NCBI RefSeq assembly: GCF_032884065.1
Contig: NC_088865.1
Coordinates: 50,360,176-50,424,175, forward strand
Direction: 5' to 3'
Length of the DNA: 64,000 bases
Origin: Artemia franciscana
Lineage: Eukaryota > Arthropoda > Branchiopoda > Anostraca > Artemiidae
Below the pieces are notes generated by a model, which had not been told where the DNA came from, made no database searches, and saw only the letters and a program-made list of their open reading frames with translations. Numbering within the stretch: the first letter of the stretch is position 1; each line of letters opens with the position of its first letter. The position numbers were made by a program, and so were the translations under genes. Shown here piece by piece: positions 10,962-22,419 of the stretch.

Positions 10962-12707
10962 ATGAAAAAAATCTTCCAAAATTGGTTTCACCGCTTTCTG
11001 CAAAAATTAACAAGCGCATCAGACATTAATAACGATTTACCATGTTGTGTAAAAACATGTGAAAAATCGACAGAGCCTACAGATGCTACACAGATACAGC
11101 AGATCTTTACAGATGCTATGCCTAAGAATGTTGATTTTGAGCATGGAAATGACCCAAAATCAATTGAAAATAGGCACAACTACAAAAAAAAGCTTTGTAC
11201 AGACTTCAAACCCATTCAAAAGATCGAAGAAAGTAATAGCATGCACCAAACTTTCCATTCGAATAAGAGAAGAGAAATACTTATCTATGACAAACCGAAA
11301 AATCCTTTTCATATAAAAAGGACACTCAGTAAAATGGAATACAACAAGCTAGCAAACCTTACACCGATAATAAAAGAAGTGATGATTGGACTTCGTAATG
11401 TAGTTTACAGTGTTTCAGCTGTAATATGTTGCTACAAGAATAAGGTAAAAAGAAGTTTTGACAGTATTCAGAGAAAGGCAGTGGTAGGAATGAAAAATAT
11501 TATTGACCGTGTTAGAGCTATGACTTCTCGAGCTAAATGTGACGATGCACTTGTACCCGACATTAGCCATACTTCCAGCAGCAGCTGTAACCCTGTAAAG
11601 AGCTTAAGGACAAGTATAGAAATGTTTAATGATGATTACTGCTTGAGTGAGACAGTTATAGGAATAGGACGAAATGGAGAAGTCCTCCTCGCCAGCGACA
11701 GGCAATGCAACAGAAAAAAAGTTGCCGTTAAAATTGTGAAACTAGAAAAGAATGTCAAGATTCGAGATGAAATATCTGGAGTTGTTATCCCAAGAGAAAT
11801 TTATTGGCTGAAAAAAGTCCAAAATATAGAAGGCTGTCAAAAATGTGTTGCCTCTTATGTTGACGAAAAAAATGCAGTTATTGTTACAGAATACCAAGAA
11901 AATACGGTTGATTTACGCAGGTTTATCTATAATATGCTGATCCCCTTCAAAGAACAGATAAAGCGATATAAAATAAGCGATCGCTGGTTGAGTGAATGTG
12001 AAGTCATGAAGATATTCCAACAAGACATATTGAGTGAATGTGAAGTACTTAAAATATTCCAACAAATAGTATCAATAGTTGCAAGATTAGAAGAGTGTGG
12101 AATTACTCATGGAGACCTAAGGACAGATAATATACTTATAGATGGCAATTTCAAAGTAACTCTAATTGATTTTGATGCCTCGACCTACATGGAAGAGAAA
12201 ATAGTGAAAGATGAACTACGTTTTGACAATTTTTATCCTCCATCCGAATTGAAAAGCCATCACCAAAGAATGAAAGAAAAATACAATACTGATAATTATA
12301 AATTCATTTCAGAAAGTGACATAAAAATTGCGGAAGAAATGACTAGACTCTATGGAATAGGTCCAGTTACAACATGGACTTTGGGAGCAATCTTAGCACA
12401 ACTTTTACTTATTGAACCAGAAATATTTTGGGAGAGCAAAGATTTGAAAGCTTTGGAAAGCAAAATATCTGCATCCTCCATTTCACCACCGGTCAAAAAT
12501 TTATTGTTCATGTGTCTGAGCCAAGATCCAAACAAAAGGCCGAATACCAAGGAAATTTTGGAATATTTATATTTAAATCTACCATATATCGTAAATAATA
12601 AAACAGAAATTTCAAACAAAATGGAAAGTGAAAGATTTTCCATAAAGATGACTGCAAATTCCAAAGCAAAAGCTAAGTTCTTCCCAGCACGTAGATCTTG
12701 CGTGTGA
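10962..12707 (+). CDS. intronless protein kinase, 581 aa, intact
   Basis: A predicted eukaryotic-type protein kinase. From ATG 10962: an N-terminal leader (MKKIFQNWFHRFL), a variable charged region to about residue 210 with a hydrophobic patch near 145-160 (VVYSVSAVICCY), then a kinase domain. Visible motifs: glycine loop GIGRNGEV (234-241), VAVK with Lys257, catalytic loop HGDLRTDN (383-390) with Asp385 and Asn390, DFD (403-405) instead of DFG, a PPSE stretch near 427, and RPNT near 528. The usual HRD arginine is Gly, as in Bud32/Haspin-like and some viral kinases; the segment after the DFD resembles Pim-type kinases loosely. All core residues are present, so activity is plausible. The start was set at the ATG because the frame upstream has only TTG. 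There is a 42-bp tandem duplication (11988-12071) giving two SECEVhKIFQQ motifs just before the catalytic loop. The C terminus ends ARRSCV. The substrate is unknown. It could be a host multigene kinase or cargo of an integrated element. Confidence 0.85.
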   Translation: MKKIFQNWFHRFLQKLTSASDINNDLPCCVKTCEKSTEPTDATQIQQIFTDAMPKNVDFEHGNDPKSIENRHNYKKKLCTDFKPIQKIEESNSMHQTFHSNKRREILIYDKPKNPFHIKRTLSKMEYNKLANLTPIIKEVMIGLRNVVYSVSAVICCYKNKVKRSFDSIQRKAVVGMKNIIDRVRAMTSRAKCDDALVPDISHTSSSSCNPVKSLRTSIEMFNDDYCLSETVIGIGRNGEVLLASDRQCNRKKVAVKIVKLEKNVKIRDEISGVVIPREIYWLKKVQNIEGCQKCVASYVDEKNAVIVTEYQENTVDLRRFIYNMLIPFKEQIKRYKISDRWLSECEVMKIFQQDILSECEVLKIFQQIVSIVARLEECGITHGDLRTDNILIDGNFKVTLIDFDASTYMEEKIVKDELRFDNFYPPSELKSHHQRMKEKYNTDNYKFISESDIKIAEEMTRLYGIGPVTTWTLGAILAQLLLIEPEIFWESKDLKALESKISASSISPPVKNLLFMCLSQDPNKRPNTKEILEYLYLNLPYIVNNKTEISNKMESERFSIKMTANSKAKAKFFPARRSCV

Positions 12708-12709
12708 TG

Positions 12710-12910
12710 TTTTAAACCAGGTAGGTTGTTGATGTTTTAAACTAGGTTGATTGTTGGTGTTTTAAACTAGGTAGATTGTTGATGTTTAAACCAAGTAGGC
12801 TGTTAATATTTTAAACTAGATAGGTTACTGATGTTTCAAAGAAGGTAGGCTGTTGATGTTTGAAACTAGGTAGATTGTTGATGTTTTTTGGGTAGGCTGT
12901 TGATGTTGAT
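12710..12910 (+). repeat. about 26-bp minisatellite in the kinase 3' region
   Basis: Seven to eight imperfect tandem units of GTTGATGTTTTAAACTAGG plus TAGGCT begin directly after the stop codon and would be in the 3' UTR. No AATAAA signal is seen between the stop codon and 13300. The same array follows two other kinase copies. Confidence 0.85.
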
Positions 12911-12924
12911 GTTGAATTGGGTTT

Positions 12925-13000
12925 TTTGGGTTTGAGCGTCCCGGTCGTCATTTATATTCCTTGTGTCCCGGTGACCTGGTGTCCCGGTCTGTAACATACG
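12925..13000 (+). repeat. fragment of the GTCCCGGT repeat
   Basis: Contains CGTCCCGGTCGTCATTTATA and two further CCCGGT words, matching units of the 350-bp repeat at 34781-35375. Confidence 0.7.
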
Positions 13001-13759
13001 ACAATAGATCAATTGTGTTGTAACTTTGTTCACGATCCCATTCTACACATGTAGAAATAGAAGCAGTACGATTAGGTGAAGGCATTCCCAAATGCTTGAG
13101 AAGTTTGTTAGCAATAGATAAGCACAAATCTTCAATCATAACTCAGGTGCAGTTATAAATTTCTGTTGTAAAGTCCAAGGTCATATCTGACCTTTCTAGC
13201 CGTATTTGGTGGAGTATATTCTCGGCCATTTGTGATTTGTATTTCTCCCATAACTCTGTAGAAGATGAAGGAGAGCAACTTGTGCCGCAAGACACGGGCC
13301 GTAATGTCATGTCTATGAACCGGCGATTGTCCAGGATTTAAAAGCTGTTGTATCTAATCCCAAGATGGATTATATATAAATGTAATAAACGACGAATCAT
13401 TAATCTATAGGTATAATATTTCATTGCGCTGCATTTCTTATCCATTTCTTTGTTAGTGGCTGGATTTATCAATTTAATATTAAAGTGATAGCCGTCGGCT
13501 CCATCCCAAAAAATGATAAAATATTGTAGGGCATCGTAGCATCGACGAGTTTAATAAAAACTTCTCATTGAAACGCCTTCTAATATACTTATAATGACGT
13601 CATATACAAAGCCTTTGACGTCATATACAAATCACCAACCATAACGATTGCCACTTCGTTGATAGTTGCGTATCAGTAGGCATCAATTCGATTGCTGCTT
13701 TGAACAGAAGCACTAAATTATTAATCATGTGGAAAAGATGTTGCAACTCAGAAACGATA
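13000..13759. other. no gene recognised
   Basis: Intergenic. Two copies of TGACGTCATATACAAA occur at about 13593-13631, i.e. two more CRE-type palindromes 26 bp apart. They lie downstream of the transposase remnant, whose homology fades near 13760. No role can be assigned. Confidence 0.35.
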
Positions 13760-14942
13760 GTCCTTTCAACGTATAAAGTACTCAGCTAAGTTGCTTGTAT
13801 TATTCCCAATCAGTAGTCGCGCTCTTCTTGTTAGAGTTTCAAATGCTTGTAGGACATGGCAGAGGAATATCATAGAGGGACAATCCGTAAGAGGCACTTT
13901 GCTACCTGAGTCTTTACAGAGCCCAGGGCATTTTGTGTGATCACCACTGAAGAAATGGTGAGGAATGGCATTAAGAGCCTCTATTAATTCTTTTGCGCCT
14001 TTGCCTTCTTGGCTAATTCAGATGATCGTTGCCCGGGCGTACCCACTTAGCTTTTTAATCATTATTGGAGTTAGCCTTTTTGAGCATTCTTGGCCACCAG
14101 TCTTCCTTTTATTATACAATCACGATGTAAGGCATTTGCAGGCATGATTTACGCATTCCACTTTCTCAATCATCCGTCCGTATGGAACCTTAGCGATCAA
14201 CTCATTATACATGTTGGAGTCTCCATCAGCAATGAACCTCTTATATTTTAATTTGTGCATTGTTAGAGCTAAGCGAAATGCCTCTACTATTATGTCCGCT
14301 TCCATTCCTTTTGATGGTCCATCCCAGTTCAAAAAACACTTGTGATGGGATTTTTCCGAATTTCTGTAACGAAAGCACATAGCACAAAACTTGTTTCGAA
14401 CGCCAATATGGAGCAGCTTCTTAGAGTAGTATCCAATCACCACACCACATCCAGATAAAGCTCTGTAACGAGTCCCGTAGCTTCGCGTGGACCAACTTCC
14501 ATCAACAATTACAGTTGTCTGCACAAGACCCTCGTGGTCGAATCCTTCTCCAGCTCTCAAAGCTGCCTCTCTTTCTGCTTTTCCATTTTGTAATAAATAT
14601 TCGGCAAGGAGTTTTTCTGTTTTCTCGCAGATTTCACGCTCCTACTTTGAAAACACTGCAGACGCTGGAATATGTAGTCCTAATGTACAAAAAAGCTCCT
14701 CAATCTGGGCATGCGTAAGTCCAGCATTTATTGCTCCCAGGACCATCTCACGATTTAAATTTTTGGTCTCTCTGTCATCTGCTTGCGGTGCATTTTTATC
14801 TTTTTTTCGTGATGGAGGAGCTTCGGTAAATACTGACTCCTCCTCTTTGCAGGATTCACATCTGAATACAAATCTACTTCGGAGTCCTTGTAGATATTCT
14901 TTTTCAAACATCATATTTGGGACGTCCTTGATGTCTTTGCAA
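13760..14942 (-). pseudogene. Mutator-like (MULE) transposase, exon 2, decayed
   Basis: Minus-strand DDE-type transposase of the Mutator-like group widespread in arthropods. In order: FRCESCKEEE zinc-finger-like pair, NREMVLGAINAGL, then one in-frame TAG at about 14644, DGSWSTRSYG (first catalytic Asp region), GVVIGYYSKKLLHIGVRNK, a CFRY-HHKCFLNWDG segment, DGDSNMY (second Asp region), YGRMIEKVECVNHA, then a stop at 14120. Weaker matches continue through ALNAIPHHFFSGDHTKCPG and LIGNNTSNLAE to about 13780, with further stops. The exon starts at 14942 after an AG preceded by a T-rich tract. It is an old dead copy; no terminal inverted repeats were found. Confidence 0.8.
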
Positions 14943-16399
14943 CTAAAAAAAAAATATATATTTAATAAAATAAAATGAATGAGACTTTCCCAAAAGTTTT
15001 AGACTGAAGAACTTGCCAACATATAGACCCTTTCCCAGGATCTTATTTTCGGGGGCGGGGATTTAAACAAGTGTCCCGGAATCGTAAAGGCCCTGGGTCG
15101 TCATGCTTCGAAACCGATCCATCGTTCGATAAACATTTCTTCGTTTTGTTCGACATTTCAAATTGCTGAATAGTGGAAATAGGCCACCGGCGCAAGGACC
15201 TTGTTGTCACAAGTGTCGTTAATCCCAAAAACGAAAAGGATTCACAAATCAAAAACTATAAGCAATGACACGAAGTCGTCGATGCCGCTCCACTGCGAAA
15301 TTTTTAGATGTTATTCATAACGAATGAAAATTGGAGGACACAAGCTTCAAAAAAATTACTCTAAAACGAAAAAATAAAAAAACGGAAGGAGTTCGGAGGT
15401 GATAAGCGAACGACTGATCAGATCTTAATGAAATTTGATATTTAGATGGATCTTATTGTTTAGAACACAGGTATCAAATCCCGATCAGATCCAGTGACAT
15501 TGGAGGGAGTTGGACGGGGAAACCAGAAATCTTGGAAAATGCTTAGAGTGGAGAGATCGGGATGAAACTTGATGGGAAGAAAAAGCACAAGTTATAGATA
15601 CATGATTGACATAATAGGAACGGATCCGTTGTCTTTGGGGGAGCTGCGGGTTGTTAATTTGGAAAAAATAGAAAAATTGAGGTATTTTTATCTTACGAGT
15701 GGGTGATCGGATCTTAATGGATTTTGACATTTAGAAGGACCTTGTGACTCAGAGCTCTTATTTTTAGTCCTGACCGGCATTAAGCCTCTGATTTTCCTTT
15801 TAAAGCGATCTGTTGATTCTTAAAATTTTGCTACAGCTCATGCCATATGAGCTCTTGGCTCTTCCGACCTCGTCACAAGTGCTACATGAGCCCTTAGCTC
15901 TTGTTATTTTGTCACAATCGACCATTATAATAAAAGTATTGTTTTTCACTATTATTATTCTGTAATGTTTTTACTGTTGTAAATCGTCAGTATATCTACT
16001 TCCTTCTGCTTATTAAGTACATATTATGGTATATCAAACAAAAACGTCTTATCTTTCCTGCAAATACAGTCTCTTGGTCCTGATTTATTTGACCTAATTA
16101 ATAAAATAATTATTTGACCATTTCCCTAAAAAAACGTCTCCCTCTCTTCCTTTTTGGGCTAGAACATTTGTATCCAAACTTGACATGCTGCATCGTCTAA
16201 GGCATAATTGGTTCAGTTTTCTAAAATAATTACTAAATTTTGAATCTTTGAAAATAATAATAAGTTTTGATAATAAATTTTGAATCTTTGAAAACTTTAT
16301 CAAGACCCAGAAGAAAATCTTTCTTTGATTTTAAAAAACATTTTAAATGAAAACGCATAAGAATTCGGCTTAATAAATAGAGTATAAAATAAAGCTCAC
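14943..16399 (-). other. intron of the MULE transposase gene
   Basis: Flanked by GTGAGC (minus strand, at 16399 downward) and a T-rich tract plus AG (14943-14944). The phases fit: exon 1 ends CAC-AG and exon 2 supplies T, making Ser. Inside at 15390-15910 are imperfect repeats of a GATCTTAATG-ATTTGAcATTTAGA motif and of GAGCTCTTGGCTCTT. These look like another dispersed element and give no protein I recognise. Confidence 0.55.
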
Positions 16400-16701
16400 C
16401 TGTGCTTCCAAACTTTAATCTCCAGATCGCGCATGAAAAATGCAGGATCAAAAATCCGTCGGCAATCCTTCAATTCGTCGCAATCCAAGTTTCTACCAAC
16501 AGTCACGATCCGGTAGGGCAACGGGGAAGAAGCTAGGGGGTTCTGCTCCATCTCAAGGTTTGTCGCTTGACCTAAATCTCTTGACTTGTCTAGTTCTTCG
16601 GCGTACCGCATTATTAGGTATTTTGGATATTTGCATCTACCAAGCTCTAAATACTTTTTACAAAGGCGCTGTCTATGTGTGGTAACACTTTTAAGATGCA
16701 T
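16400..16701 (-). pseudogene. MULE transposase, exon 1
   Basis: An open minus-strand frame starting at ATG 16701 and ending in CRRIFDPAFFMRDLEIKVWKH at a GTGAGC donor. The RRIFDPAFF segment is the pattern that precedes the zinc-finger-like region in Mutator-like transposases. Joining it to 14942 keeps the frame, which supports a genuine intron in the source gene. The true start may lie further upstream. Confidence 0.6.
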
Positions 16702-18639
16702 ACCTCACTTTGATTTAATTTTCCCCATGATTTCGGCTTTGTGTGCACAACTTTACTGAAGGCTCCTGGCTATTTCTCATTTCTAGGTTACTTCATTGCA
16801 TTGAAATAATTTATGAAAATTTCAACCTCTATTAACAAGCAGCTGATTATACCAGCTTGTCATTTTAGTCTCTGGGGGATATTATCGGTGATCTGAAAAG
16901 ATTCTTTCTGGCAACCGACTTGTAAAAATTTCAGGTAGCTGAAAATATTCTAGGGGGCTGTTAGAAAACAGGAAAATACATCAAAAAATGGTTCCAATCA
17001 TCTTATAGATTAATGTCTTCTGCTCATGATAGTACCGATTTTGTTCCAAAAGCAATATCCTTCATAGAGTACACTTGTGAAAAAGACCTAGACATTTTCT
17101 AAGATTTCTAAGCAATTAGAGGAAATAGAACAAAATCCTTTCAAACATTTTGTAGCATCTTCAAGAAGCTATGGCCTGATATTAAAAGCGGCATCTTCCG
17201 CCAATCAATACTTGAGTACTTTTTAAATATAAATTTTCAATTTAACATGGGATTTTCGAGTTCCGTCAGTTCACTTAATCACCGCCTTAACAAATGGGTA
17301 TTGACATCTGCACTCAAATCCTTAAATAATAAATTTTTAACAGTCAGTGTCATTACAAAATTGTTTTTACACATTTTTATAAGGCTTTCTTTCGTGCAAA
17401 ATCTGTTAAAGCAGCAGGAAGGGAAATGTGATAGAATTAAAGGAAATATAAGCAATATAAAACAAAAATTAATATACTTTTGTAAAAGAGGCCATTATTT
17501 GCATGCCACATTAGACTTTTAAAGTTTTCTGTTTTCCGTTGTCCCTTTTATTTGCTGCTGATATTACTGGGTTTTTGATTTCAAGGAAGTACCAAGTAGA
17601 AGTGTAAATAAAAAGTAGAAAATAGTAACCACCGTTAAAGTTCTTTTTCCTCTTTCGACCCGATTTTTTCGACCTAAATTCTTTATAACTTTACATACTA
17701 CATTAAACTTGGAATGTGATTAACCACAAAAAACCAAATGCTCGAGAAATCAAATATTTCAACTGTTTAATTCATTTTCAACTTCAATATCGCATACAAT
17801 TTAAGAGGCTAAGCACTTCTGATTTGGAAGTTTATACAGCAAAAATAATATTTACTTTAAATCAGGCGAATTTAAACATTATCAGACAAGAAATCAAAAA
17901 TAAAGTGGTACTAAAGTAGAAATCTGCTATGAATACTCATTGCAAAACTAGTCCTGAAACCTTGGACTGCATCTAAGCTGCGGTAATTCAAAATGGCTTA
18001 TGTGCTACCAGACCAAGTCCACGGGAAGTGATTATTCATCCCTCTTAATATCAGTCTAATATCTCTTTGTAGTTACATCATAGGGTAACTCTTCTAAAAT
18101 TTCCAGTAGTTTCATGCTTTATAATTATTTCCTCTAACCTTCAAATTACCCAGCTATTCTAGCTCAATCTCACAAAATAAAAAAAAAAAAATAAAAATGT
18201 GGAAACAAATACTGTAGGATATTATACCCCCTATATTTTGTCAATATTTAGGAATTTGGGTAGAATATTCCAAAATTCCTTATTTAATCATTGTTTTTAT
18301 TTGTCTTACTTTCCCTCTTGGTTCCTCAATTTGGTATGTGGGATGAAGTTCCCACGAGAAAGAATTTTTCATGGGTGGGAAATTTTCCGGGAAGAATATC
18401 GACGGGAGGAGAAAATCTTTGGAGGGAGGATATTCCGCTTGGGGAATTTGCCGGATAGAAAAAACGCCTAGCACCATTAAGTGGAAACTTTCACGGCATG
18501 TCGAAAGGATTTTGAATTAACGAGAAGTGTACAAACTGCTTCTCAACTACTACTTGTACTGCTACCGCTACTAGACTACTATAAATAATGCCAGTGCTAA
18601 AGGTAGTGAGGTGATACTTCCAGAGACCGCTGAGGTGGA
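16702..18639. other. no gene recognised; AT-rich
   Basis: Several short open frames (for example 17247-17522) have no recognisable domain. Bases 18345-18470 belong to a diffuse GGGAAATTTTCC-type low-complexity repeat seen also near 36340, 38880, 52030 and 52580. Confidence 0.35.
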
Positions 18640-19785
18640 TCAAACAGTTCGTGGTAACGAACTGTAGTAAGGAGCGACCCGGCTCAATAGTGACCGAAAC
18701 TGTAGAAATTGGAATTTCGATACCCATAGTTACATAAAAAATCACATTTTAATACTGATTTTAAATATAAAACTCATCAAGATTGGTCTTACCTATAAAA
18801 AGTTACGATCCTGAGAAAATTTGGCTTATTTTAGAAAATAGGAGGAAACACCCCTAAAAGTCTTATAATCTTAACAAAAAACACACCATCAGATTCAGCG
18901 TATCAGAGACCCTTATTGTAGAAGTTTCAAGCTCCTATCTACAAAAATGTGGAATTTCGCATTTTCTGCCAGATGACAAATCACGGATGCGTGTTTATTT
19001 GTTTTTTTTTTGTTTTTTTTTCCCAGGGTTGATCATATCGACCCAGTGGTCCTAGAATGTCGTGTTAGGGCTTATTCTAACGGAAATTAAAAGTTCTAGT
19101 GCCCTTTCTAAGTGACCGAAGAAATTGTAGGGCACCAAGGCCCCCTCCCACGCTCATTTTTCCCCAAAGTCACCAGATCGAAATTCTGATATTTTATTCA
19201 CCATAGTCGAATTGTCTTTGTAACTTAATAACGATGCCTTTGGGGACGACTTACTCCCCCGCAATCCCCGTCGGAGGGGTTGCAAGTTACACACTTTGAC
19301 CTGTGTTTACATATAGTAATGGTTACTGGTAAGTTTACGGACGTTTTCAGGGGGATTTTTTGGTTGGGGGGCAGAGTTGAGGTAGGGGGGGCAGAGTTGA
19401 GGTAGGGGGGTACGGGAGAGGATCTTTCCATGGAAAAACCTCTCATGGGGGAAGAGACTTTCAATGAAGGGGGCGCAGGATTTTCTAGCATTATATAAAA
19501 AAAACAACGAAAAAACAAATATGAAAAGTTTTTTCTACTGAAAGTGAGGAGCAGCATTAAAACTTAAAACGAGCAGACATTATTGCACATATGAGGGGTT
19601 TACCTCCTCGTAATACCTCGCTCTTTACGCTAAAGTATTTTTAGTAATTTCAACCAATTATTCTACGGCCTTTGTAATTCAAGGTTCATTCTTATGGAAT
19701 AGGGGCAAAATTTAAGCTTTAGTGTCAAGAGCGAGGTATCGACGAGGGGTGAACCCCCTCATATACGCAATAAAAACGAGTTTAG
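18640..19785 (+). mobile_element. TCAAACAG-family repeat, 5' and middle parts
   Basis: It begins TCAAACAGTTCGTGG, preceded by A, with the 5' hairpin CAGTTCGTGGTAACGAACTG at 18645-18664. It then follows the complete copy at 30970 through the T-rich tract, the CCTAGAATGTCG segment and the GAGCGAGGTAT-GACGAGG segment, and stops near 19785 without the terminal fold-back. No protein-coding content. Confidence 0.75.
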
Positions 19786-20102
19786 TTTGCATACTCTCTA
19801 AAATATGGGTGCATATGTTGAAAGTTTTTATATTGAGAGATATTACTTATATTCCCTTTGTTCAAATAGGGATACCCAAGGTTGCGGAAAAGAAATGTAA
19901 CATGAAGTTTAATTTATTTCAAAGAACTAGATTTATCAAATTTCAGATAAATGCAGGACAAAATATGTGATGCAGGTAGTGCTTTTCTTCTTTTTTCGTT
20001 TTAGCGTTGACTTGATGACATCCCTTATAGACTTCCCTTATAGACTAAAAACTTTAATTTTCAGTGAGCAAATGTTTGATTATTTGCAATGAGCTTTCAG
20101 TA

Positions 20103-21762
20103 TCAAACAGTTCGTGGTAACGAACTGTAGGAAGGAGCAACCCGGCTCAATAGTAACCAAAACTCTAAAAAATTGAATTTTGATGCCAATAGCTACATCA
20201 AGAGAATCGCATTTTAATGCTGATTTCAAATATATAAGTTTCATCAAGTTTAGTCTTGCCCATCAAAAGTTATGAGCCTGAGAAAATTTGCCTTATTTTA
20301 GAAAATAGGGGAAAACATCCCCTAAAGGTCATAAAATCTTCACGAAAATTACACCGTCAGATTCAGCGTATTAGAGAACCCTACTGTAGAAGTTTCAAGC
20401 TCCTATCTACAGAAATGTGGAATTTTGTATTTTTTGCCAGAAGGCAGATCACGGATGCGTGTTTTTTTTTTTTTTTTTTTTTTTTTTTTTCAGGGGTGAT
20501 CGTATCGACCCAGTTGTCCTAGAATGTTGCGAGAGGGCTCATTCTAACGGAAATGAAAGGTTCTAGTTCCCTTTTTAAGTGACCAAAAATTCTGAGATAG
20601 CCATTTTATTCAGCGTAGTCGAAAAACCTTATAACTATGTCTTTGGGGACGACTTACTCCCCCACAGTCCCTGTGGGAGGGACTACAAGTTACAAACTTT
20701 GACATGTCCTTAAATACATTAATGGTTATTGGGAAGTGTACAGGCGTTTTCAGGAGGATTTTTTGGTTGGGGAGGGGTTGAGAAGAAGGGAATATGCTGG
20801 GGGAGCTTTCCATCGAGGAATTTGTCATGGGGGAAGAAAATTTCCATGAAGGGAGCGCAGGATTTACTAGCATTACTTAAAAAAAAACAATGAAAAAGTA
20901 AATATGAAAAAGTTTTTTTTCAGCTGGAAGTAAGGAGCAGCATTAAAACTTAAAACGAACAGAAATTATTACCCATATGAGGGGCTCACCTCCTCCTAAT
21001 ACCTCGCTCTTTACGCTAATGTATTTTTTATAATGTCAACTATTTATTCTACGGCTTTTGTGATTCAGGGGTCATTCTTAATGAATTGGGACAAAATTAT
21101 ATCTTTCACTAATGAAAAGATTCGTAGAAAATTGAAAGCTCTAGTTGACTTTTTAATTAACCAAAAAATTGAAGGGCAACTAGGGCTCCTCCCCCACTCT
21201 TTTTTTTTCAAAATCATTCGATCAAAATTATGAGAAAGCCATTTAGCCAAAAAAAGTATATGCAAATTTCGTTTTAATTATTCCCCTGCGGACAGCCAAA
21301 ATCAAAACATGCATTGATTCAAAAACGTTCAGAAATTCAATAAAGGTTGAATGAATGAATGAATGAAAATAAAGGTTGAATGATATGAAATATAAGGTTG
21401 AATGAATGAAAAGAAAAAGATCGATTCTACTGTTAAATAAAAAAAAATTCAACTGAAAGTAAGGAGCGACATTAAAACTTAAAACGAGCAGAAATTGCTT
21501 CGTATATGAAAGGGGCTGCTTCCTCATCAACGCCCCTCTCTTTACGCTAAAGTTTTTTACTGTTTTAAAAAGAAGAGTTGAGAGAAAGAGTCAAACTTTA
21601 GCGTAAAGAGCGGGGCGTTGATGAGGAAGCAGCCCCTTTCATATACGAAGTAATTTCTGTTCGTTTTTATGTCGTTCCTTACTTTCAGTTGAAAAAACTT
21701 GTTTTTTTTTTTTATTTAACAGTAGAATCGATCTTTTTCTTTTCATTCATTCAACCTTGAAC
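20103..21762 (+). mobile_element. TCAAACAG-family repeat, near full length
   Basis: It begins with TCAAACAG after an A, has the 5' hairpin, a (T)n tract at 20463-20490, the middle section and a terminal fold-back. It differs from 30970-32734 by lacking some middle sequence and by carrying GAATGAATGAAT-type sequence (21345-21415) in the left fold-back arm. Confidence 0.75.
21396..21762. repeat. long fold-back extending beyond the element core
   Basis: The arms 21396-21562 and 21594-21762 are near-perfect reverse complements. They include not only the family's terminal words but also about 40 bp of outer sequence (AGATCGATTCTACTG and the GAATGAATG stretch). The inversion therefore copied flanking DNA as well. 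Confidence 0.8.
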
Positions 21763-22187
21763 TTTAATTAGGCGATGACTTCAAGAAGAAGAAAACTATT
21801 CAGTTAAGAAGATAATATCATTTGATATAAAAGAAAGAACTTCCGTTGTAATACTTGATTTCATATCTATCGCTTTTCCCTTCTTATCAAAAACGATGCC
21901 ATGTATGTGAAATTAGGAGTTGCCTTGTCATTTTTTGTTGTTAAAGAGTTCTTTCTTTTGGGAGTCTACGATTGTGGAAGTTTGATAAAGGTACTGCTCT
22001 ACTTAGATTGGTTCACAATTACAAAAAAAGGTAGATATAGTTCCCGTGCATGAAAATTTAAACTAAAAGTACTGACAAAACAAGAAATATTTTAAATAGG
22101 TAAGTTTTTTACCTAGGTAAATCATGCTACGTATTTTAAGCAGGTAAGGAAAACCAATATTTTGTTTTTGTGATAATTGACACTTAC
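21763..22187. other. no gene recognised
   Basis: AT-rich. Lies downstream (minus sense) of the last EGF exon seen and may be intron. Confidence 0.35.
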
Positions 22188-22348
22188 TTATGCATCCTTT
22201 GTAAACACCTTCAAAATCCGAGGAACAAGCGCATGTGTAATAGCCGTCTTCGTTAGAACAAGAAGCTTTTTCGTCCTGGAGACTACATTTATCAGTGGCC
22301 TCTGCGCATTCATCAAGATCTTGACAGATTCCATTGATATCCTTAAAC
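22188..22348 (-). CDS. calcium-binding EGF exon
   Basis: An intact exon between AG (after TTTACTAC) and GTAAGT. It encodes GICQDLDEC, then cysteines in the order C-x6-C-x8-C-x8-C-x-C-x10-C, with the DLDEC start and the N-E-D-G-Y-Y stretch typical of calcium-binding EGF domains. The first Cys (GIC) would close the preceding domain. Entry phase 2, exit phase 1. Confidence 0.75.
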
Positions 22349-22419
22349 CTGTAGTAAAGAATGCGTTGTCATGCAAAATAAAGTTGAAGAATAAGAATTA
22401 GGGTTCTATTTTTCGGTAC

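Noticed and set aside
12710-12910. CRISPR-like array
   Set aside because: Units are contiguous and imperfect with no unique spacers, and the context is eukaryotic; it is a minisatellite.
19225-19557. 110-codon minus-strand frame (related ones at 20610, 31569 and 45525)
   Set aside because: It recurs only because it lies in the TCAAACAG repeat; frames are not kept between copies.
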